The notes: a model not told the origin generated them from the letters alone. A stretch of 29,566 nt of DNA from Linderina pennispora (GCF_002104995.1 NW_024468371.1:1-29566), one strand, 5' to 3'. Counted from the first letter of the stretch, positions 1-9,799 are shown. Made by a program: numbers and translations.

Positions 1-1
1 G

Positions 2-751
2 CTGGAAAATTTGCAATTAGGCTGGCATCCATTCAATGACACCAAAACCCTCGTTTTATTCAAGGACGCGCCAATACAGTCTGCCACTTTCGTTGATATG
101 GTTGATAGATTCCATTTCTCTGCGATAACCACCTTCAGAGATGTTCAAAATCTTTTTATTGTCGCCAGTACCTGGCAAGATAGTGTACATGACGAAGCTG
201 CGGCGTCTGTTGCAAAGGATCTTTTCAGAAAACCGTTCTCTACCTCCACCGCTGAAGTACGTGTTCAGACGAGCATACCGGTCCCACTCCCTGATACAAT
301 TCTGTGGACAAAGTTAGAAAAGCTATGTCTCCAATTCCCCGTATATCTCTCCAATCTTACTCATATTCTCCCTCAGCTTTCCTCGTCTACGCTGGCTTTT
401 TTCGTCGGGGCATATACAACACTGGAAATAACCTTGGAAATACAGAATCGGCACCCATTTGGAGCAGCACCCTTACTCAGCTTATCCTATTCTCAAGCAT
501 TGTGGATATACCAACGATTCCTTCTCTTGAGGCAATGCGCACTTTGGTATCTGGATTACCTTCCCTCCTCAAGCTGGTTGTTCCAGACGATATGGTATCT
601 ACAGTAGAAGATGTACTTTCTGAACGCGGTGTTTCCCAGGAATCGAATGAAAAGGCGCTTCAAGTTGTTGGATATTTTTCCAACAACAGCAGGGTTTTAT
701 CTTCGAGATGGCATTCCTTACACCAATAATCAAGGCAACCGAATTTTATAA
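2..751 (+). pseudogene. 5'-truncated, frameshifted F-box/LRR-like gene copy
   Basis: This is the C-terminal third of a protein closely similar to the gene at 1512-3245; the window edge cuts off the rest. Frame 2 runs from base 2 (LENLQLGWHPFND, matching LKDLRLQYYPFND in the intact copy) to about base 380. Relative to the intact copy, extra bases lie near 380-400 (a lengthened T run in the ggctttttt region) and near 665-680. The reading therefore shifts to frame 1 over about 400-670 and returns to the original frame for the tail PYTNNQGNRIL, stopping at 749-751. The similarity continues into the 3' flank (gaagtggctgtggcaataaa occurs after both copies), so this is a tandem duplication and not a retrocopy. 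Indels in T-rich runs could be real decay or sequencing error. The protein's function is unknown. Confidence 0.7.
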
Positions 752-1511
752 TGCACCTGACTGAAGTGGCTGTGGCAATAAATGCTACATTGTATAAACA
801 CAATATTAAGTTTGCTGTTATATGCATCCTCGAATAAGAAAAATGCTGAACTATCAGCCAACGTATACATAGGGTAAAAGCAAGTACACCCCCACCACTA
901 GATATTGGCTGATTGCACGCTATAATCGGTAGAGGAGTTTACTTGCCTCAATCGCTAATTGTATCTTGAGATCCATATCCACACTCGTGTGTGCTTGACT
1001 GGCCGCACCATGCCTCACATCCGCTAGAGACAAGGGACAAACACCCGTATGAATGTTAACACTTCTAGCTAGTAGTACAGCAGTACCTTGATTAAACCAG
1101 AATCGCTAGAGGATATTAGATTTATGCAACCCGTGTCAATATGTGAGGTCAGGTGTCAGAAGGTTACAAGCGATACAAGTAAAAATTGTAGAGCGGGCTG
1201 GAACACCCGAAGATAGATATATTGGGAAAGTGTGAGAGAGTGCAGAAAGGCACTAAGCAAGTAGAAAAATATAGAAGGAAGACGAGAAGGATCCAGTCCA
1301 GTATTGGACTGGGTAGCAAAATATAAAGAGAAAATAGAACAATGAAATGAGGAAAATCTAATTCAGATATCAGGTATTGCGGATGGTAAAGTAGGATTAG
1401 GGAGATTTTGACAAGGAGAGACATGTCCAAGATAAGTGCGGGTTGTCAACCACTGTTAACAGATACTGCATTTCTTTTCCACTCTTCCTCACAACCTCGT
1501 TTTTCACACTA
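752..1511. other. AT-rich intergenic region
   Basis: The first 100 bases are the duplicated 3' flank of the F-box-like gene, with aataaa-type poly(A) signals. I see no convincing gene in the remainder. The only long open frame (minus strand, 1164-1430) is low complexity (Leu, Ile, Phe, Tyr) and arises from the A/G-rich plus strand upstream of the next gene. The promoter of that gene must lie here, but no clear TATA box stands out. Confidence 0.5.
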
Positions 1512-3245
1512 ATGGCGAACTGGGCAACACTGAGACCATATATTCTTCGGCGAATTGTTTATATACTCGACAACAGTAATCGCCTTATGAACCCTGACGA
1601 TGTTGACATCTATACTTCATTCCTCCAGCTTAACCAGATTTGCCAACACTGGAGAAACACTATAAAAGAGAGCCTCTACACTACTGCGATTATCTTGTGC
1701 CAAAAACCAACTGCTGAGCAAATGCTTCTATATGGCAGCATCTCTGATTCTGGCCAACTCGCATCCAGAGGCATCTACCTCGCAGCCTCATCACCACAAC
1801 CAATTCTTTGGAGAACAGACATCTCAAATATCATGCGATTAAAAAACAGCAACTACACTCAGCAACTTCTTATCTCATCTCGAGACTGTATCATCGATTT
1901 TCCTTCTCTTGGAGACATCCTCGAAACATTTGGATTCAGCACTGTCGAATGGCTTAGATTGGAAAAAATACTTTTTATTGGAACTCCACAGGTAGCAAAA
2001 CAGGATTCCGACACCAAACTCCCAATAGCTGACGATACCAGTAAGCGGCTGTCACAAACCTCACAATATTTTATAGAGCATACCCCTCATGTGAAACATT
2101 TGTGGCATAGAAAATCCGGATATCTATTGAATAATCCGCCAGCATTCCCACTTGGTGATATGTTGGACTTTTACTTGCCACAGCTGCGAACAATAGCTTT
2201 GTCCGATTTCACACTTCCAGAAATGAACCATAAATACTTTTCCTCATATCTCGCTAGGTTGGATCTTCAGATCAACAGTGAGAGTGCTGAGCGTCTCCCT
2301 AAAATATATGCACCCTCACTCGAGTATCTGAGCCTATATTATTCTGACACTCTACATTCATGGCACATCTTCAGAGGCTGCCTGCCTGGATCTGTTATCT
2401 TCGAAAACCTTACGGTGCTTGAAATCTATCACTATCCCGAGATATCTGAGTCAATAGATGAATCAGACGCATACCTTCCTTCTATATCGTTTCCAAAGCT
2501 GAAGGATTTACGATTACAATACTATCCATTCAACGATCCCAGCATCTTCGCTTTATTCAAGGACGCGCCAATACAGACTGCCACTATCGTTGATGCTGTT
2601 GATAGATTCCAACTCTCTGTGATAACCACCTTCAGAGATGTTCAGACTCTACTCATTTCCACAAGAAGCTGGAATACTAGTGTGCATGATGAAGCTGCGG
2701 CGTCTATTGCAAAGGGTCTTTTCGGCAAACCGTTCTCTACTTCCACCGCTGAAATATTTATTGACACAAGCCTACCAATCCCACTCCCTGATACGATTCT
2801 GTGGACAAAGTTAGAAAAAGTGTATCTTCAGTTTCCGGTTTATCTCTCCGATCTCATCGACATTCTCCCTCAGCTTCCTCATCTGCGCTGGCTTCTTGTC
2901 GGGGCCATATACAACACTGGAAATGTCATAGGAAATACAGAATCAGCACCCATTTGGAGCAGCACCCTTTCTCAGCTTATCCTATTTTCAAGTGTTATTC
3001 ATATCCCAACAGCCCCTTCTCTTGATGCAATGTGCACTTTAGTCTCTGGATTACCCTCCCTCCTCAAGCTGGTTGTTCCAGGTGATATGCTGTCCACGGC
3101 GAAAGAAGCACTTTCTGAACACGCTATTTCTCGAGGGTTTAGCGAAGGGATGGTTCAGATCGTTGGATACCTTCCAACAAGAACGATATTTTATCTTCGA
3201 AATGGTATTCCTTACACTGATAATCAAGGCAGCCGAATTGTATAA
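1512..3245 (+). CDS. F-box/LRR-like protein, intact tandem copy
   Basis: This is a 577-residue protein. I chose the ATG at 1512 (MANWATLRPYILRRIVYIL) because the frame further upstream opens only with a non-ATG codon. Residues of about 6-60 look like a divergent F-box: the pattern LRPYILRRIVYIL, then SFLQLNQICQHWRNTIKESL, resembles the helix spacing of F-box domains that recruit SCF ubiquitin ligases. The rest has irregular leucine-rich segments (LPKIYAPSLEYLSLYY, FPKLKDLRLQYYPF) as in F-box/LRR proteins that bind substrates. Codon use is AT-rich, unlike the GC-rich genes from 4.9 kb onward. A broken paralogue lies immediately upstream, so this is a local tandem family. The role as substrate adaptor is inferred from layout; no specific orthologue is recognised. 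Confidence 0.72.
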   Translation: MANWATLRPYILRRIVYILDNSNRLMNPDDVDIYTSFLQLNQICQHWRNTIKESLYTTAIILCQKPTAEQMLLYGSISDSGQLASRGIYLAASSPQPILWRTDISNIMRLKNSNYTQQLLISSRDCIIDFPSLGDILETFGFSTVEWLRLEKILFIGTPQVAKQDSDTKLPIADDTSKRLSQTSQYFIEHTPHVKHLWHRKSGYLLNNPPAFPLGDMLDFYLPQLRTIALSDFTLPEMNHKYFSSYLARLDLQINSESAERLPKIYAPSLEYLSLYYSDTLHSWHIFRGCLPGSVIFENLTVLEIYHYPEISESIDESDAYLPSISFPKLKDLRLQYYPFNDPSIFALFKDAPIQTATIVDAVDRFQLSVITTFRDVQTLLISTRSWNTSVHDEAAASIAKGLFGKPFSTSTAEIFIDTSLPIPLPDTILWTKLEKVYLQFPVYLSDLIDILPQLPHLRWLLVGAIYNTGNVIGNTESAPIWSSTLSQLILFSSVIHIPTAPSLDAMCTLVSGLPSLLKLVVPGDMLSTAKEALSEHAISRGFSEGMVQIVGYLPTRTIFYLRNGIPYTDNQGSRIV

Positions 3246-3805
3246 TACATCTAGGTGAAGTGGCTGTGGCAATAAATACTACATCATAAATAATTCTAGG
3301 TAGAAAACTATCTAGTGGCAGATTTAATTGTATTTTGTATTATCAAGAGTCTATAGGTTGACTGAGCCAGCCACGATTCCCTACCCTCCCAAAAGGCAAT
3401 CAAGTCCAGAGACAATTTACGCACTACCAGTGGACCTGCGTTACTGGCTATAATATCTCTGGTACCGATTGAACTGATGGGCAGCCTTCTATTACCGGTC
3501 CGTACGTTAACCTTTCAACCACATTACCAAGTTACTTGAATGTAGACAAATATACTACCAAAATTGAATAATGAAACTAAAAATGAATGGGTATATATCC
3601 GCTTATGTGCTGCACATAGCGGTTGAAAAAGGTAACTATGCCATTGTCTATCATCGGCACGGGAACTGCGTCTCCCGCAGCCCTATCGACGATGAGGATG
3701 AAAACTACAATCTAACATTTTAGTCAAAAAGGCGAATTCTATTCTAGACATCGTTACAAGGTATACAGATCAAAAAAAGTATGTATTATAGTCTTTTACA
3801 TGTCG
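3246..3805. other. AT-rich intergenic region
   Basis: The region begins with the conserved 3' flank of the F-box-like gene (gtggctgtggcaataaat, a likely poly(A) signal). Nothing else recognisable was seen up to the minus-strand zinc-finger ORF. Confidence 0.4.
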
Positions 3806-3982
3806 TTAGGAATGCCTCCATGGTGCGCGGGGGCAGAGGTGGTTTACATGGTAGATCATTGCCTCATCGTATCCGAACTTGTCCCCACAGTATGTGCACT
3901 TGTAGACCTTTCTAGCACCCCCTTCAGTGTGTACCTGCTGGGTCCTGTTATTCGATCGAGGCCAACGGAAACAGTAGGACAT
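3806..3982 (-). CDS. possible zinc-finger protein or gene fragment
   Basis: A 58-residue minus-strand ORF starts at the ATG complementary to 3980-3982 and stops at 3806-3808. It contains YKCTYCGDKFGYDEAMIYH followed by VNHLCP, a C-x2-C-x12-H-x3-H-x2-C arrangement that resembles a C2H2/C2HC zinc finger. The stretch just upstream (4000-4140, another frame) is also Cys-rich (VCTRCTYY, LHCYPSYCRF), so this may be the last piece of a longer gene broken by a frameshift or an unrecognised intron. It may bind nucleic acid, but that rests only on the finger. It could be chance; the spacing of Cys and His and the conserved-looking KCxYC start are the only support. Confidence 0.35.
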   Translation of the reverse strand: MSYCFRWPRSNNRTQQVHTEGGARKVYKCTYCGDKFGYDEAMIYHVNHLCPRAPWRHS

Positions 3983-4180
3983 TGGTTGCTATTCGAACTA
4001 GAGCTGAGTGTCTGCGGATTGAAACGACAATAGGAAGGATAGCAGTGTAGGCTACGCTGAGTCCATTTATACTGATCTGCAAGATACATCGGCCTGTAAT
4101 AAGTGCATCTTGTACAGACGTTCTTCTGCATCACAAAGGGTCGCCATGACTGCCAATATTGGTCACACAGCCTCAAATTC

Positions 4181-4916
4181 AGCCTTATCTGACATGATAA
4201 GTTTCAAATCACCACTGCATGTCTGAAATCAGGGGTCTTTTGAGGACATCGGCGGTGGTCGCCTGCATACTGGCTACACTGATACGCATCATGCTTGTCT
4301 TGGTCAAAACCTCAGTATAAAGTGTACTTTTGATACATAACAAATACAGCCGCCCTCCAGCCACAGCGTGTGCAGCTGAGATAAAAGGGCTAGCGAACCT
4401 AGCCCATCACGGCACAGCTTGGGTCAGGATATCTAAATTCACGTGATTTGTTTTCTGTAACTGTATCACAACCCGCTCTTTGCTGATAACACCAGTGTAT
4501 CTGTAGCTTATTCTCCGTTGCCTCTGAGCTTCAAACTCGACCAGGGACCCGCCACGTACTGGGCGTATCTCATGCGTTGCTGAGCAGGTGTACCAAGGGT
4601 GGCATCGGGTCCAGCCCCAGGCGATCTGGCCAGCTGCACCATTGATCCGATCAAGAGCAGACTTGCAATTATTGCGTTTGCAGGATTCCCGGCCACGATG
4701 CACTTTATAGCGATTTGCGCTTACGAACACGCTATTTTGCTGTTTTCCTGCCAGCCCCTAGGCCGACTACTACGCGACCTGCAAAGCTCCTTGTTTGTGG
4801 CTGTTCAAACAGCTGCCGAGCCGTTTCTCTTCGCTGCTTTCCCCACTCCCAAACTTTTCAGCCATTTTTATCCCCTCTTGCCTTCTATTGTACCCTGTCA
4901 AACCCCCTGGGAGAAA
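4181..4916. other. intergenic; upstream region of the 4.9 kb gene
   Basis: No gene is supported. Composition shifts from AT-rich to GC-rich at about 4.5-4.6 kb. A pyrimidine-rich stretch (about 4820-4910) precedes the next start codon, as is common for leaders in this window. Overlapping ORFs on both strands are mutually exclusive and unremarkable. Confidence 0.4.
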
Positions 4917-6129
4917 ATGGCCATGGTACCGGAGACAGCGCATTGCTGGATTTGCGGGGTGTTTGTGGAGGGTATTGGCGACCTCTACAGCTCCGTGGAG
5001 TTGAAGACGTGGAAGGAGAAGATGCCCGAGGGCTGCGACCCCGCCAAGTGTGGACACGGTAAGAGGTTTTTTTTACTCGGGCTGGACCAGCTTCCTATTT
5101 TTGCTGGCAATCAGGCCCCGCGTTCTAGAATGGCAGAGAAAAGCATGCAAAAATGCAGCGGCCTTGATTTCCTCTTGATGTTTATGGATTGTAGACGTCA
5201 GCATCTTCCGTATCTGCGCCAGCGAAATGTACACCGAGCAGATACGCTTCCTGAATGTGTACAGCGGGGTCAGCCCGCGCAACCACGGCTGCTACACCGA
5301 CGGCCCGGGCGGCCTGGTGTTCATCGATGACGACCCTGTGTTTGCCGAGCACGAGCTCAGCATCATGTGTGCGAGCGAGATGACCGAGGAGTACAACAAG
5401 CCGCTGGCCATGAGCGTGGGCGAGGCGGCAAATGAAGTGACCGACATTCTTGTTGTCGTGGTCCATGATATGTGCCTGGAGATGCTGACGGCAGAGCTCG
5501 ACCGGCAAAGGATCCCGTGGACATACCGCGGGATTTTTGCGAATGCATGCGACAGCGGCAAGCATGTAATGGATCTGGACGTCGACGTTCCGGGGCTGGA
5601 GCGCAGCGAGACCGACAAGGTCAAGGAAATCCTGCTCAACGACGAAGAGTACAATGTGTCGGACCTGTGGATTATCTCGAGCCCCAAGTACGCGCCGGCG
5701 CCAGTCTATCTACAGCCCCACGAGAACCCGCGGGAGGTATTCAAGACCGTCGACTCGCAGGAGAAGTCGCAGCTGCTGAGCCTGCCGCCAGAGATGCTGG
5801 AGCTGGTTATGAGCTACCTGGACGAGGAGTCGCTGATCAGCATGGGCCTGTCGTGCAAGAAGGTGGCCAATATGCCTGGGTTTTGGCGGTGGATATTCCT
5901 TGCTACATTCAAAATCGCCAGCGCCAAGGGCTGGATCGACTGGCACCAGTACTACCGGCGCGCGCTGCGGTTCCGCCTGAACTTTATGAGCCGCGCGCGC
6001 ATCACCGGCGTTGTGCGGCACAACATCGCCCAGTACGACTCGTGGTCGCGCCAGCTCAGCACCGAAGCGCTGGAGTTTGCCGATGGGTTCCTGGCACACT
6101 ACGGCAAGACGATCGAAGACTACTGCTGA
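4917..6129 (+). CDS. F-box domain protein, one intron (5059-5194)
   Basis: Exon 1 is 4917-5058 and exon 2 is 5195-6129; joined they encode 358 residues. The intron starts GTAAGA and ends TTGTAG, and the join restores one frame (AKCGH then DVSIFRICASEMYTEQ). The N-terminus has a CWICG motif and a CDPAKCGH motif, a possible small zinc-binding unit at about residues 9-48. Residues of about 244-285 form a good F-box (LPPEMLELVMSYLDEE, then SLISMGLSCKKVANMPGFWR), so the protein probably binds Skp1 and acts as an SCF ubiquitin-ligase adaptor. The middle region (about 60-235) is not recognised. An alternative ATG lies two codons downstream. Composition is GC-rich and unlike the F-box-like genes at 1-3 kb, so it is a separate family. 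Mdm12 follows 103 bases after the stop on the same strand. Confidence 0.8.
5059..5194 (+). other. spliceosomal intron in the F-box gene
   Basis: This 136-base GT-AG intron has donor GTAAGAGG and acceptor GGATTGTAG. It holds in-frame stops that would otherwise truncate the protein after the CGHG motif. Removing it joins two ORFs with a consistent 358-residue product. Confidence 0.75.
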
Positions 6130-6232
6130 GCCAACCCCAAAAGTCAAATACACGCCGCCCCTGAAACCGCCGCACGCCCCTCTCTTTGCTCCAGCCGCTT
6201 CCCTTTTCCGTCCTAATTTCTTTATTTTAACA

Positions 6233-7246
6233 ATGTCGTTTACAATTCACTGGGAGAAGCTGGACAAGAAGGTTGCGCAGAGCATCCAGCTGCAGCTCAA
6301 CAGCTTTTTTGCGCGGCTAGAGAAGCGGCCGGTGTTCCTGGGCGACATTACAGTCGAGGGTCTCGATTTCGGCAGCACACCGCCCGACATTGAAATTCTC
6401 GACCTGACCGAACCCTACCCAGAATTCTACATGGCCACAGAGGAAGAGGAGGAGGAGGAGGACGCAGAGAGAGAATCAGACGTGGCGATGCAGCGGATAC
6501 AGGTCATGCCGGCATCGCAGACCGGTAGCAGAATGTTCCAGAGCCAAGGGCTGCGAGGTGCATCGACATCAGTAGCTGCAGCCGACAGCGATTACCAGGA
6601 TATCGATGACGACCTCGAGTCGGTGTTGAGCGGGCTTCCAGACCGTCCGATATCGCAGGCGTCGATTCAGCAGTTCCTGCAGCCGCCTATGGGCTTGCTT
6701 CGAACCGGATCAATGACTCCAGGCACCAGGATCTGGCAAAGCCCGTCGCTGTACTCGGCACAGACAATGCCACGGACCTCCCTCCAGCAACAACAGCAGC
6801 AGCGCATGTCACTCGGTACCAGCACATTTTCAAGTGCCATGCCGCACCGGATCGCTGTGGAGCGGACTGACGATGACATGCAGCTGCTAACCAAGCTCGA
6901 ATACAAAGGCGACATGTCGCTGGTGCTGAACACCGAGTTGCAGCTCAACTACCCGGCATCGCAGTTTGCGAGTCTGCCAGTCACAATGCACATCACAAAG
7001 ATCGAGTTCTCGGCGCTGGCCGTGGTCGCGTACTTAAAGGGCCGCATCAACTTTTGTTTCCTGGAGCCCGAGCCGCCACGCACCAGTCTGCTGGACAACT
7101 TTTGCATTCGCACTGAGATCGGCGACCAGCACCACCATGTACTTAAAAATGTCGAGAAGCTGGAGCTGTTCATTACCGAGCACCTGAGAAAGGCTATTGA
7201 CGACGACTTTGTCTTTCCGTGCTACCATTCATTCGAGCTGGAGTGA
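6233..7246 (+). CDS. MDM12: Mdm12, ERMES complex subunit
   Basis: This is a 337-residue protein. The N-terminus MSFTIHWEKLDKKVAQSIQL, then FLGDITVEGLDFGSTPPDIEILDLTEPYPEFY, is the characteristic start of the Mdm12 SMP domain, including the PPxIEI turn. The C-terminal half (LVLNTELQLNYPAS to CYHSFELE) is the second part of the SMP fold and ends at the usual family end. Mdm12 bridges Mmm1 (ER) and Mdm34/Mdm10 (mitochondrial outer membrane) in the tether that moves phospholipids between the two. Between the halves lies a low-complexity insert with an acidic Glu run (about residues 70-80) and a Gln run (about 185-190), typical of Mdm12 outside yeasts. The ATG at 6233 is preceded by an A-rich context (ttaacaatg) and a pyrimidine-rich leader. 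Confidence 0.93.
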   Translation: MSFTIHWEKLDKKVAQSIQLQLNSFFARLEKRPVFLGDITVEGLDFGSTPPDIEILDLTEPYPEFYMATEEEEEEEDAERESDVAMQRIQVMPASQTGSRMFQSQGLRGASTSVAAADSDYQDIDDDLESVLSGLPDRPISQASIQQFLQPPMGLLRTGSMTPGTRIWQSPSLYSAQTMPRTSLQQQQQQRMSLGTSTFSSAMPHRIAVERTDDDMQLLTKLEYKGDMSLVLNTELQLNYPASQFASLPVTMHITKIEFSALAVVAYLKGRINFCFLEPEPPRTSLLDNFCIRTEIGDQHHHVLKNVEKLELFITEHLRKAIDDDFVFPCYHSFELE

Positions 7247-7963
7247 TGACGTAGAGAATGTATTTACCTAGAGGACTTTTAATACCACCGACACCCTCTT
7301 CCGCCGATGCATAGAGTACAGGTGCACTGGCGGTCGGGCTTCGCGATGCTAGTGTCTGGGAACTGCATCCTGCCTGGGATAGCTAGGGATTTGGTGGAGG
7401 CTCTAGGGAATGGTGTACGTTGTAGAACAGATACCAGCGACAATAGGTCCATTGCCACCTGAAGCTCGCTTAGCCGTGTCGGCAAGCTGGCTCGCACATG
7501 CAACTAGAGGCACGAACCGTCCACATTTCCGTTGCTAGATGAATTGGCCCAGCTGTGCTTGTGCTTTGTGAAAGCCGGAAAGGAGACGCGCTGCCAATTA
7601 ATGTGTGGCATCCTATGCCTTGCGACCATCATCGACAACCACAGGCATAAGCGCATGCCTAGTGCCCACAGAGGATCTAATCGCATATCGTAATCTACCG
7701 ATCGACCCTGGCCGGGTTTCAATTGGAGCCTTTTTGCTGTGGACCGCCCGCTATTTACCCAATAGCCCGCCATTGAAGTGGGAGACCTCGCTGTTACCCA
7801 TTGTGAAATTAAAAATTCACACAATTACACCGCCAATACGGCACAATAAGACCACACGGGTGCAGCCGATGTGTAGGCCCAGAGTATACTTCAAAAATGT
7901 ATCCCCCCCATCTTCGAGAAGGCTACACAGCGCCTTGTCCGCCAGGAGAGGGCTCAGCCCAAC
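7247..7963. other. intergenic, upstream of the peptide array
   Basis: No gene is supported. Minus-strand ORFs here (7279-7503, 7504-7824) show no domain-like content. The 12-mer TGCCAATTAATG at 7592-7603 recurs exactly at 9247-9258, upstream of the third peptide copy. A CACAATTA element at 7820-7827 with a nearby GCCAATAC resembles CACAATTG/GGCAATAC upstream of copy 3. Confidence 0.4.
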
Positions 7964-7970
7964 TATAAAA
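7964..7970 (+). promoter_or_regulatory. TATA box of peptide copy 1
   Basis: TATAAAA, 115 bases before the copy 1 ATG. The same box recurs 98-132 bases before copies 2, 3 and 4. Confidence 0.65.
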
Positions 7971-8078
7971 GACCTGGCCACAGGACTCAGAGGGAGGGTC
8001 GAGACACAATCGACAAGCCCCTCTTCTCCATACCAGAATCCACTACCTCCCCTTTGCCAGCACAGCAAGATCAATACC

Positions 8079-8174
8079 ATGAACGCCTACGTCGCCATCG
8101 CAACCGTTGCCGTCCTCTTCGCTGCCACCATCTCTGCAGCTCAGGCCCAGGTCGTCGGTGGTGGTCCCTGGTAA
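8079..8174 (+). CDS. secreted mini-peptide precursor, copy 1 (31 aa)
   Basis: The ORF encodes 31 residues: MNAYVAIATVAVLFAATISA, then AQA and the C-terminus QVVGGGPW. Residues of about 3-20 are a hydrophobic core and AQA at 21-23 is a good signal-peptidase site, so the predicted product is the secreted octapeptide QVVGGGPW. It has no Cys, no dibasic Kex2 site and no CaaX box. It is the first of five tandem copies (8.1-11.5 kb) with the same length, frame and ending, while the flanking DNA has diverged; synonymous differences among copies support coding selection. The longer frame extending upstream is not used, because it runs back through the TATA box. Caveat: the last codon and stop read TG|GTAAAT, a possible splice donor, so this could be exon 1 of a longer gene. 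N-terminal Gln could cyclise to pyroglutamate. Function is unknown. Confidence 0.65.
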   Translation: MNAYVAIATVAVLFAATISAAQAQVVGGGPW

Positions 8175-8863
8175 ATGCCACGGCCACAACCCTGTTATTA
8201 GCTCTGTATATTAGCGAATACGACCGTATCTACCCAATATAATTCTATACCTTAAAGCCTAAGGCTTCTGTGTCAGTAGTTTGTCAATTGGAACTATGTT
8301 CCCAAGCAGTACCAACTGTTGCTAGGTAATGGCATTGTGTTTTACATAAACATTTGCTGCCAGCAGTCTACAGGATGATGTGTGTCGTTTAAGCCATCTT
8401 CAGGACTATCACAGCAGAAATGAATTTTCGGTCAAGCAGAGCTGTTCAGCGCATGTCGACACATGTATTGGAAATGCAAGCGTGTAGGATTGGTTGGCGT
8501 TCCCTACAAGTGTGGGCTCTACGCACACCATTCTACACACATCTCTTTCATATTTGGCCCACCAAGATAGGGCTAGCCTTCAGTATGCGGGGGAAGAGCG
8601 CAGCTGGTGTTTTTGAAGGACAGCGATTGGCGCTGAAAATCATGGTGGCCCCGGTTATTACAGCCCAATTGCCCAGCGGATACTGTTCATACAATAAAAC
8701 TCGGGTGCTATTGTAGAAATACAATTACAATTCAGATAGGAAACGGCACTATGTGCGCAATTGTACAGCTCAGCTTGAATCGTGCGTGCTATTACATCGT
8801 TAGAGACTCCCTCCGTAGCCTCAGACGCCTGTGGAGACTGGGTCAGCATGATCTTGTTCCAGC
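8175..8863. other. intergenic between peptide copies 1 and 2
   Basis: No gene is supported. A 98-residue ORF (8420-8716) shows no secretion signal or recognisable motif. An aataaa at about 8692-8698 could be a poly(A) signal. CAATTGTA at 8758-8765 lies about 105 bases before the copy 2 TATA box. Confidence 0.35.
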
Positions 8864-8870
8864 TATAAAA
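8864..8870 (+). promoter_or_regulatory. TATA box of peptide copy 2
   Basis: TATAAAA, 98 bases before the copy 2 ATG, in the same context (agcTATAAAAg) as copy 1 (aacTATAAAAg). Confidence 0.65.
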
Positions 8871-8910
8871 GCAGAATAGACTTGTTGTTTGTTGGAGTAG
8901 AACATCATCA

Positions 8911-8934
8911 AACAGCAACAGCAACAGCAACAGG
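8911..8934 (+). repeat. AACAGC microsatellite in the copy 2 leader
   Basis: Four tandem hexamers of AACAGC type (the last ends in AACAGG) lie between the TATA box and the ATG of copy 2, so they fall in the predicted 5' UTR. Confidence 0.8.
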
Positions 8935-8961
8935 TTCTAGCCCCTCTACAAGCACTTCCTC

Positions 8962-9054
8962 ATGGCTTCCACTGCTATCGCTACTGCCGCTGTCCTCTTC
9001 GCTGCCCCCATCTCTGGTGCCCGGGCTCAGGTTGTCGGCGGTGGTAGCTGGTAA
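8962..9054 (+). CDS. secreted mini-peptide precursor, copy 2 (30 aa)
   Basis: The 30-residue ORF reads MASTAIATAAVLFAAPISGA, then RA and QVVGGGSW. The signal-peptide core (AVLFAA) is identical to copy 1 and the cleavage site is ARA, which would release QVVGGGSW. Compared with copy 1 the mature peptide has one change (Pro to Ser), while codons for Val and Gly differ silently. It is shorter than most ORF-length cutoffs and overlaps a longer, unrelated frame (8882-9103) that has a low-complexity Ser/Thr/Pro/Leu composition and should not be preferred. As in copy 1, the end reads TG|GTAAAC, which could be a splice donor. No second exon with clear coding content was found before copy 3. Confidence 0.62.
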   Translation: MASTAIATAAVLFAAPISGARAQVVGGGSW

Positions 9055-9792
9055 ACATTACTGCGATTACCTCATCAGGACAAGAGCGCTTCATGTATAC
9101 TAGACCGTTGACAAAATATATATCTTAATATATCATTATCTCACTCGACCAGCCATGCTATTCATGTGTGTGGAATTGTGTATAGGTACACATGTTTCTT
9201 TCGCAGCTGGTTGCAGTGTGGTGCAAAAGCTACTTTCAAAGGATAATGCCAATTAATGACCATTCGTGCGCATGTTGCTTAGGATGTAAAGCGAGTTATC
9301 AGTATTTACTAGGCGGCACTCGTGTTGGACATGATGCTAACTTTTAATCTTGCTTGAGGGACTAATTCAGCAGCCCAAGCCAAGCACCCTGGAATACTTG
9401 TTTGCAAAAGCATTTCTGTTTACTCCCAGTGCCAGTTGGTGCAAATGCAGCTCCTTTGTGGTGCCCGGTATTGCCCACCTGACCATCCCCAAGTATCTCA
9501 TTGAAATCATGACAGATGAATAGTAAGCGGCTGTGATGATAGAAATTCTAGGGATCAGCGCAGAAAACCAGCACGCTCCAGTTCCGACTCTTGATCACAA
9601 TTGCTAATTTGGCAATACAAGGTCGCCTATTGTAAAAAAGACAGTACCCACATCAGCGCAATAGCGACTATTTAGACAGCGCTTGCTTCAATAAACACCG
9701 ATTGTGGTCAGTGGTCCCATTGGGGCTTTTACAACAAGCGGTCGCTGTTGCAGACACTAGGTGCTGTAGGCCGTGGTAGCGCCCCTTTCTCA
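9055..9792. other. intergenic between peptide copies 2 and 3
   Basis: No gene is supported and no long ORF is present apart from a short minus-strand frame at 9668-9871. It holds the 12-mer TGCCAATTAATG (9247-9258) shared with the region before copy 1, and CACAATTG at 9597-9604 followed by GGCAATAC. Confidence 0.4.
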
Positions 9793-9799
9793 TATAAAA
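9793..9799 (+). promoter_or_regulatory. TATA box of peptide copy 3
   Basis: TATAAAA, 132 bases before the homologous ATG of copy 3 and 114 bases before an earlier in-frame ATG. Confidence 0.65.

Noticed and set aside
5472-6164. 230-residue plus-strand ORF
   Set aside because: It is an alternative frame of the F-box gene, rich in Arg, Ala and Pro as expected for an out-of-frame GC-rich reading.
7605-8174. 189-residue ORF that contains peptide copy 1 at its C-terminus
   Set aside because: It runs back through the TATA box and the non-conserved upstream region; only the last 31 codons are shared with the other copies.
8882-9103. 73-residue ORF overlapping peptide copy 2
   Set aside because: It is in a different frame from the conserved peptide, has low-complexity Ser/Thr/Pro/Leu sequence, and starts just beyond the TATA box.
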